From the NCBI GenBank assembly GCA_018667995.1, contig JABIQT010000120.1, forward strand, positions 1 through 10,234: 10,234 nt of DNA, given 5' to 3'. The DNA is from Candidatus Latescibacterota bacterium. GTDB taxonomy: Bacteria > JAAXHH01 > JABIQT01. The notes beneath the pieces were generated by a model. That model worked only from the letters and a program-made list of their open reading frames with translations. It ran no database searches and was not told the origin of the DNA. This document shows positions 6,265 to 10,234 of the stretch, one piece after another (the stretch's first letter is position 1; each line of letters starts with the position of its first letter). Position numbers and translations under genes: made by a program.

Positions 6265-7386
6265 ATGAGTGCATCAGCAGACAACGTGCGGTCCGCAGAA
6301 TTTCGCTTACCGTCAAAGGACGTGAGAGAGGACCTTCCGTTCTACACCAAAACACTCGGATTTCGCCTGGATATGATCTATCCCGCTGACGATCCAGCGG
6401 TTGCCGTCCTGTCCGGCTACGGTGTCCGCCTGAGGATTGAAAAAGGGGCTCCCGAATCACCAGGAACCTTGCGTCTACTCTGTATAGACCCGGACAAAGT
6501 AGCATCCGGTCAACGTGTGCTCACGGCTCCCAACGGTACCAGAATAGAGTTGGAGCAGGCAGAACCTGAGCTCGTTATGCCCAGGACTGAGCATGCCTAC
6601 ATTGTGCGCCGTCTGCAGGACAATACGCCATGGATCATCGGACGAGCTGGGATGCAATATCGTGATCTGGTACCGGGACGTCTGGGCGGCAGTATCATCG
6701 CCTCCCATATCCGCATTCCGGATGCGGGTCCTGTCCCCGATATGGTGCACTACCATACCGTGGGCTTCCAGCTCATTTTCTGCTACAGAGGGTGGGTGCG
6801 ATTGGTGTACGAGGATCAAGGTCCGCCCTTTATTTTGAAGGCAGGGGACTGTGTCATCCAGCCACCCGAAATCCGACACAGGGTCCTTGAAGCTTCAGAG
6901 AACCTGCAGGTGATAGAAATTGGCGTGCCAGCGGAACATGTGACCACTATCGATCACGAAATGGAATTGCCAACCGACAATATCAATCCGGATAAGGATT
7001 TCAGCGGACAAAAATTCATTCGTCACGAGGCAGACAAGGCCATTTGGGGCCCTTGGCGTCTGGCAGGATTCGAGGCACGTGACACGGGTATCAGCGCGGC
7101 GACCGCGGGCGTCGCTTCTGTCATGGTTGCCCGACCCAAGGGACGAGAGGCGGCCCAGGTAACCAGTCACGATTGCGACATCCTCTTTTCTTTCGTCATG
7201 GAAGGTGCTATGACGCTGCATGGTGAAGGGCAGGGAGCCCACGCGCTTACTGCCGGGGATGCCTTTGTGGTACCACCGGGGCACAAAACCTCTATAACGG
7301 ACTGCTCAGAGAATCTGGAGCTGCTTGAGGTGGCGTTGCCGGCCCAGTTTGAGACTTCCGATCACGAAGGAACGAGACTGGCATGA
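6265..7386 (+). CDS. VOC (glyoxalase-like) and double cupin fusion protein
   Basis: A 373-residue cytoplasmic protein, with GGAGGT (6252-6257) 7 bases before the ATG. Residues 9-100 resemble a VOC/glyoxalase module (REDLPFYTKTLGFRLDMIY...). The usual first metal-ligand His is replaced around Glu12, and the second half of the fold looks shortened. Residues 140-225 form a cupin: motif 1 is H162-Y-H164 with Gln169 where Glu is usual, and motif 2 is G194-x5-P200 with H205. Residues 270-360 form a second cupin with a degenerate site: H302-D-C instead of HxH, and GDAFVVPPGH with His340 displaced. So only the first cupin is likely to bind metal. Bicupins include dioxygenases, isomerases and sugar-binding proteins, and I do not recognise a named family for this three-part fusion. 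It sits between an exporter and a PhyH oxygenase, which suggests small-molecule metabolism. Confidence 0.78.
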   Translation: MSASADNVRSAEFRLPSKDVREDLPFYTKTLGFRLDMIYPADDPAVAVLSGYGVRLRIEKGAPESPGTLRLLCIDPDKVASGQRVLTAPNGTRIELEQAEPELVMPRTEHAYIVRRLQDNTPWIIGRAGMQYRDLVPGRLGGSIIASHIRIPDAGPVPDMVHYHTVGFQLIFCYRGWVRLVYEDQGPPFILKAGDCVIQPPEIRHRVLEASENLQVIEIGVPAEHVTTIDHEMELPTDNINPDKDFSGQKFIRHEADKAIWGPWRLAGFEARDTGISAATAGVASVMVARPKGREAAQVTSHDCDILFSFVMEGAMTLHGEGQGAHALTAGDAFVVPPGHKTSITDCSENLELLEVALPAQFETSDHEGTRLA

Positions 7387-7443
7387 TCCGTATCGAGGCT
7401 CACATCAGGTCTCGGTAAACCCACATAAGCGACTCTTTCGAAC

Positions 7444-7464
7444 CGCGGGTTGCACAAAACCGCG
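7444..7464 (+). terminator. Short GC-rich hairpin after the VOC-cupin gene, weak terminator candidate
   Basis: cgcgg (7444-7448) pairs with ccgcg (7460-7464) across an 11-base loop, followed by tccatttatttat. The stem is short and the T-rich tail is interrupted, so termination efficiency is doubtful. Its place, about 58 bases after the stop and ahead of a new promoter, is what makes it plausible. Confidence 0.25.
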
Positions 7465-7641
7465 TCCATTTATTTATGCACTGAAGTGTTCGAGGTATAC
7501 CGATACTTTTCGCCGTTCGAGAAGTTCATCACAGGAGTGAATTTCATAGTTCCAACGAGCATCCACCAATAGTGTCAACATTCCGATCTCCAGGTCAAAC
7601 TCTCGGCAGAATCTCCAGAGTCGGCCCGACCACTTAACGAT

Positions 7642-7669
7642 TTGACAGCGGATCATGGGACGGTATTTT
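7642..7669 (+). promoter_or_regulatory. Candidate sigma-70-like promoter for the PhyH dioxygenase gene
   Basis: A perfect TTGACA (7642-7647) is followed after 16 bases by TATTTT (7664-7669). The predicted transcription start near 7676 gives a leader of about 38 bases that contains the gene's Shine-Dalgarno. This suggests the dioxygenase, and perhaps the two kinases after it, form a transcription unit separate from the exporter and cupin genes. Confidence 0.5.
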
Positions 7670-7713
7670 AAGCGAAACGGATACCGGTCTAACAACAAAA
7701 TGAGGATTTTATC

Positions 7714-8526
7714 GTGACAGAATCAGAGAAGTATCTATTTGATGTCCACGGCTACATCATCGTCAAAGGCGCGCTCTCGGCAGAGGAAATAGCAGCTGCA
7801 AACGCGGCTGTCGACCATTATTCCGATCAGATGCCTGCTCGAGGGACCGATCTGACAAACCGATCCTCCACTTTAGCGGGGACCTTCGGACGTGGCGACA
7901 TGGGAAGCCTCCTTCTGTGGGACAAGCCATACGTGGACGTCATCAGGAACATGATGGTCCATCCGTCTTTCGTGTCCCGTTTGGAAGCAGTTCTGGGAAA
8001 GGGGTTCCGCTTGGAAGGACTCGGTGGAATCACCATGGACAAGGGTGCTGGCGGTTTCTGGTTTCACGAAGGTGGCGAGCCCATTGATCCATCCAGGGCC
8101 TACCTCTACAGAAATGGGCAGATGTACTGTGGGATGACCAACATTGCAGTGCAGCTTGCGGATGTGGGGCCGGGCGATGGCGGATTTGCCTGCCTTCCCG
8201 GTAGCCATAAAGCGAATTTTCCCTGCCCGGACGATATCCGTCTGTATGAAGCCCATCAGGACCGGATCGTGCAAATCACGGCAGAGGCTGGCGATGCCCT
8301 TATCTTCACGGAATCACTCATGCACGGCGCACTCCCATGGACGGCGGACCACCAGAGACGTACTATTCTCATGAGATATAATGCAGGAACAATAGGAGAG
8401 TCGGTCACCGGCACCTATACACCACCTCCCTACTTTGATGAATTGACGAACGAACAGAAAGCGGTCATAAGTGCGCCGCATTACCGGCAACCCGACAAAG
8501 GCTCCAATCTTTACAGAACTCAGTAA
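7714..8526 (+). CDS. PhyH (phytanoyl-CoA dioxygenase) family Fe(II)/2-oxoglutarate oxygenase with an H-x-G iron motif
   Basis: A 270-residue protein starting at GTG 7714, with GAGGA (7702-7706) 7 bases upstream. PhyH enzymes couple 2-oxoglutarate decarboxylation to oxidation of a substrate on a double-stranded beta-helix. The N-terminal HGYIIVKGALSAEE (12-25), the core GPGDGGFACLPGSHKANFP (152-170) and GDALIFTESLMHG (193-205) are diagnostic. H204 is the distal iron ligand, and Arg215, 11 residues later, is placed to bind the 2-oxoglutarate carboxylate. The proximal motif, normally H-x-D or H-x-E, reads H118-E119-G120, so the carboxylate ligand at +2 is absent. Glu119, Glu122 and Asp125 are nearby alternatives. 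The substrate is unknown. It has its own candidate promoter, and a uridine-kinase-like gene starts 130 bases after its stop. A second PhyH-like gene appears at the left edge of the window. Confidence 0.85.
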   Translation: MTESEKYLFDVHGYIIVKGALSAEEIAAANAAVDHYSDQMPARGTDLTNRSSTLAGTFGRGDMGSLLLWDKPYVDVIRNMMVHPSFVSRLEAVLGKGFRLEGLGGITMDKGAGGFWFHEGGEPIDPSRAYLYRNGQMYCGMTNIAVQLADVGPGDGGFACLPGSHKANFPCPDDIRLYEAHQDRIVQITAEAGDALIFTESLMHGALPWTADHQRRTILMRYNAGTIGESVTGTYTPPPYFDELTNEQKAVISAPHYRQPDKGSNLYRTQ

Positions 8527-8656
8527 ATTGCTCGAAGGATGTCGCCCTATCGAATCCTGGACCTTGGCATAGGTTACGCGATCGATTTTCAGCGACCGTC
8601 GGTATCGATGCGTCACAGTATCGGTATAGCACGATGCACTTGTGGGCGGGCCGGAT

Positions 8657-9304
8657 ATGAGTACGAAGCAACAAGACCGAACATCATCGGAAGTAGAATC
8701 CATATGCGGAGTGCTTCAAGCAGAGATCCTACGACGATCCTCTGGAAAACAGACACCGTATATGGTAGCGATAGATGGAGCCAGCGGCTCGGGAAAGTCG
8801 ACGATCGGTGCCCAGCTCGCCCTTGTAGTTGAAGCGGCCTTGATTCCTTTTGACGACTTCTATTCCGCCCATGTGCCGGATGCAGAATGGGACCGACGAA
8901 CGCCGGAGCAACGCGCCGTCGAATGCATGGACTGGCGTCGAGCTCGAACTGAAGTATTGGCACCTCTGCGTTCGGGGCAATCTGCACAATGGCGAGCATT
9001 TGATTTCGAAGCGGGAGCGTCGCCGGACGGGACCTATCAGCTGTACCAGGACTACAAATCACGTGCTCCATCTGCTATGGTTATTCTCGAGGGCGCTTAT
9101 TCGGCACAGCCGGCACTGTCAGATCTCATTGATCTCACGATCCTGATTGACACCGAGACCGATATCCGGGCTGCCAGGTTGCGATTGCGCGAGGACTCCG
9201 ATTTCCTGAGGGCCTGGAATGCACGGTGGGACGCAGCCGAGAACTATTACCTTACCTGTGTACGGCCAAAGAGCTCATTCGGTATTGTTGTGACCACTCT
9301 TTGA
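8657..9304 (+). CDS. Uridine-kinase-like P-loop kinase
   Basis: A 215-residue cytoplasmic P-loop NTPase of the uridine kinase/phosphoribulokinase-like group. The Walker A motif GASGSGKST is at residues 41-49, preceded by the strand YMVAID. FDDFY at 65-69 is the signature that follows the second strand in uridine kinases, where the Asp helps position the acceptor hydroxyl. MVILEGAY at 141-148 is the Walker B-region strand, and RLRLRED near 174-180 is a likely lid with arginines. The C-terminal NARWDAAENYYLTCVRP matches the tail I recall for bacterial uridine-kinase-like proteins. Start ATG 8657 is preferred. A GTG at 8642 adds five residues, and neither has a strong ribosome-binding site. The true acceptor could be a nucleoside or another hydroxylated small molecule. 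The APH(6)-like gene follows after 20 bases, so the two are probably co-transcribed. Confidence 0.8.
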   Translation: MSTKQQDRTSSEVESICGVLQAEILRRSSGKQTPYMVAIDGASGSGKSTIGAQLALVVEAALIPFDDFYSAHVPDAEWDRRTPEQRAVECMDWRRARTEVLAPLRSGQSAQWRAFDFEAGASPDGTYQLYQDYKSRAPSAMVILEGAYSAQPALSDLIDLTILIDTETDIRAARLRLREDSDFLRAWNARWDAAENYYLTCVRPKSSFGIVVTTL

Positions 9305-9324
9305 GCTGGATCTCCAGAGGCAGC

Positions 9325-10182
9325 ATGAACTTAGACATACCCGGACGTTTGGCCAATACCTGCAAAGATAAACCCGACAACATGGCCTGGCTGAAGCGTC
9401 TGCCGGTGGTTGTAGAGCAATTGGCTGACACCTGGTCATTGGACTTGGGGTCACCGTACGACAGCGACGAGGTCAGTTGCGCATGGGTGGCCCCGGTCAA
9501 ACGAGCGGATGGATCATCCGCTGTACTGAAGATCGGGATGCCTCACATGGAGGCGGAACACGAAATTCAGGGACTGCAATACTGGGATGGTGATCCGACT
9601 GCATATCTTTTCGAAGCGGATGTCGCCCGGAACGCTATGCTGATGGAGCACTGTGTCCCGGGCACTGTACTACGAAGCTTACCAGAATCGGAGCAGGATG
9701 AGGTCATCGCTACCCTCTTGTGCCGGCTTTGGCGCCAGCCCTCCCGTCCACATCCCTTTCGCTCCATTGCGCGACTCAAACGCTCTTGGTCGGAAGAAGA
9801 TCTTCTGGACCCCCGAAAATGTCTCGATTCGGGGCTTGTCCGCGCTGGCCTACAACTTTTCGACGAATTACTCGACTCGACTGAGCAGGAAGTGATCCTT
9901 GCCACAGATCTGCATGCCGGCAATGTGGTCCGGGCACAGAGACATCCATGGCTTGTTATCGACCCGAAGCCATTTCTTGGAGATCCGGCCTTTGACGCGA
10001 CTCAGCATTTATTCAACTGTGACAAAAGACTACTCGCCGCACCGGCTGAGACCATCGGCCGATTCGCGGATTTGCTGAGCCTTCCTCCCGAGCGTATCAG
10101 ACAGTGGCTTTTCGCGCGAGCAAGCACAGAAGCGGGCTGCGATTGGCCGGGATTGATGGATATTGCTCGAGCACTTCAATAA
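9325..10182 (+). CDS. Aminoglycoside/hydroxyurea phosphotransferase family kinase, APH(6)-like (streptomycin 6-kinase type)
   Basis: A 285-residue cytoplasmic kinase with the protein-kinase-like fold of antibiotic phosphotransferases. Its length is close to APH(6) enzymes. VLKI at 67-70 supplies the ATP-binding Lys69, and LMEHCVPGTVL near 106-116 is the hinge region. TDLHAGN at 194-200 holds the catalytic Asp195 and Asn200, and VIDPKPFLGDPAFD at 211-224 holds the Mg-binding Asp213. The IDPK-x-x-x-GDPAFD form is typical of the streptomycin 6-kinase/hydroxyurea kinase family. AGAGG (9316-9320) stands 4 bases before the ATG at 9325. An in-frame Met at 9226 would overlap the preceding gene by 79 bases and add 33 atypical residues, so it is rejected. 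Known members phosphorylate streptomycin or hydroxyurea. Environmental homologues may act on other metabolites, so resistance is not demonstrated. Confidence 0.83.
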   Translation: MNLDIPGRLANTCKDKPDNMAWLKRLPVVVEQLADTWSLDLGSPYDSDEVSCAWVAPVKRADGSSAVLKIGMPHMEAEHEIQGLQYWDGDPTAYLFEADVARNAMLMEHCVPGTVLRSLPESEQDEVIATLLCRLWRQPSRPHPFRSIARLKRSWSEEDLLDPRKCLDSGLVRAGLQLFDELLDSTEQEVILATDLHAGNVVRAQRHPWLVIDPKPFLGDPAFDATQHLFNCDKRLLAAPAETIGRFADLLSLPPERIRQWLFARASTEAGCDWPGLMDIARALQ

Positions 10183-10234
10183 GATCAAGGCGGATCGAAC
10201 GACGGGTAGAGTTACAATACGCAGAGGCACCAGG

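Larger units (their letters stand above)
7387..7713. other. Non-coding gap upstream of the PhyH dioxygenase gene
   Basis: These 327 bases hold a short GC hairpin near the cupin gene end and a strong candidate promoter near the next start. A 74-codon minus-strand frame (7474-7698) starts only at TTG, lacks a ribosome-binding site and has no domain I recognise. GGAG at about 7534 precedes an 11-codon GTG frame that ends before the promoter, and I would not call it a gene. A TTCGAA near 7440 recalls a tRNA T-loop, but the flanking stems do not pair. Confidence 0.55.

Noticed and set aside
7425-7465. tRNA-like TTCGAA/GGTT segment
   Set aside because: A T-loop-like string is present on both strands, but the flanking stems do not pair, and no anticodon arm or acceptor stem can be drawn.
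9226-9324. Upstream extension of the APH(6)-like protein
   Set aside because: It would overlap the kinase gene by 79 bases, and its residues look like an out-of-frame translation of that gene's conserved C-terminus. ATG 9325 has a ribosome-binding site.
10030-10230. Minus-strand frame at the right edge
   Set aside because: It is mostly antisense to the APH(6)-like gene, begins at a GTG near the edge and shows no domain. The last 52 bases hold nothing I can support.

Overview
The window reads as chromosomal DNA of a free-living, probably uncultured bacterium of the FCB superphylum or a neighbouring lineage (Rhodothermota/Balneolota, Latescibacterota or similar). The strongest clue is the large minus-strand gene. 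It encodes a secreted multidomain protein whose C-terminus is a FlgD-like/T9SS type A sorting domain (NPFNPSTSISYDVPEQ...), together with dockerin, cohesin-like and choice-of-anchor D modules. PhyH-family dioxygenases and VOC/cupin enzymes are also common in such genomes. The phylum assignment is inference. Base composition is slightly GC-rich by eye, and I see no transposase, integrase, tRNA, rRNA or CRISPR array.

Layout. (1) Positions 1-94, minus strand: the first 31 codons of a gene running off the left edge. Its N-terminus resembles that of PhyH-family Fe(II)/2-oxoglutarate oxygenases. (2) 95-404: non-coding, with a perfect 14-bp inverted repeat just beyond the stop of the next gene. (3) 405-4493, minus strand: a 1362-residue exported protein. 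Its order is signal peptide, six-bladed YWTD propeller, two choice-of-anchor D domains, a second six-repeat propeller-like block, a third choice-of-anchor D domain, a cohesin-like domain, a split dockerin, a second cohesin-like domain, and the sorting domain. (4) 4494-4989: divergent intergenic region with a candidate promoter on each strand. (5) 4990-10182, plus strand: five genes. They are a Bcr/CflA-type MFS exporter, a VOC-bicupin fusion protein, a PhyH-family dioxygenase behind its own candidate TTGACA promoter, a uridine-kinase-like P-loop kinase, and an APH(6)-type (streptomycin 6-kinase/hydroxyurea kinase family) phosphotransferase. The last 52 bases hold no recognisable gene.

How the genes may work together. 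The minus-strand giant is a cell-surface or secreted scaffold- or adhesin-like protein with no obvious link to the plus-strand genes. The plus-strand genes share a small-molecule theme: export, cupin-type metal chemistry, Fe/2OG oxidation, and two ATP-dependent phosphotransferases, the last two 20 bp apart and probably co-transcribed. This could be a resistance/detoxification island or a catabolic neighbourhood. The sequence does not decide between them, and the genes may simply be adjacent. The points most worth following up are the PhyH protein, whose expected HxD iron motif reads H-E-G; the VOC-cupin-cupin fusion; the kinase/APH(6) pair; the architecture of the giant protein; and the second, edge-truncated PhyH-like gene.
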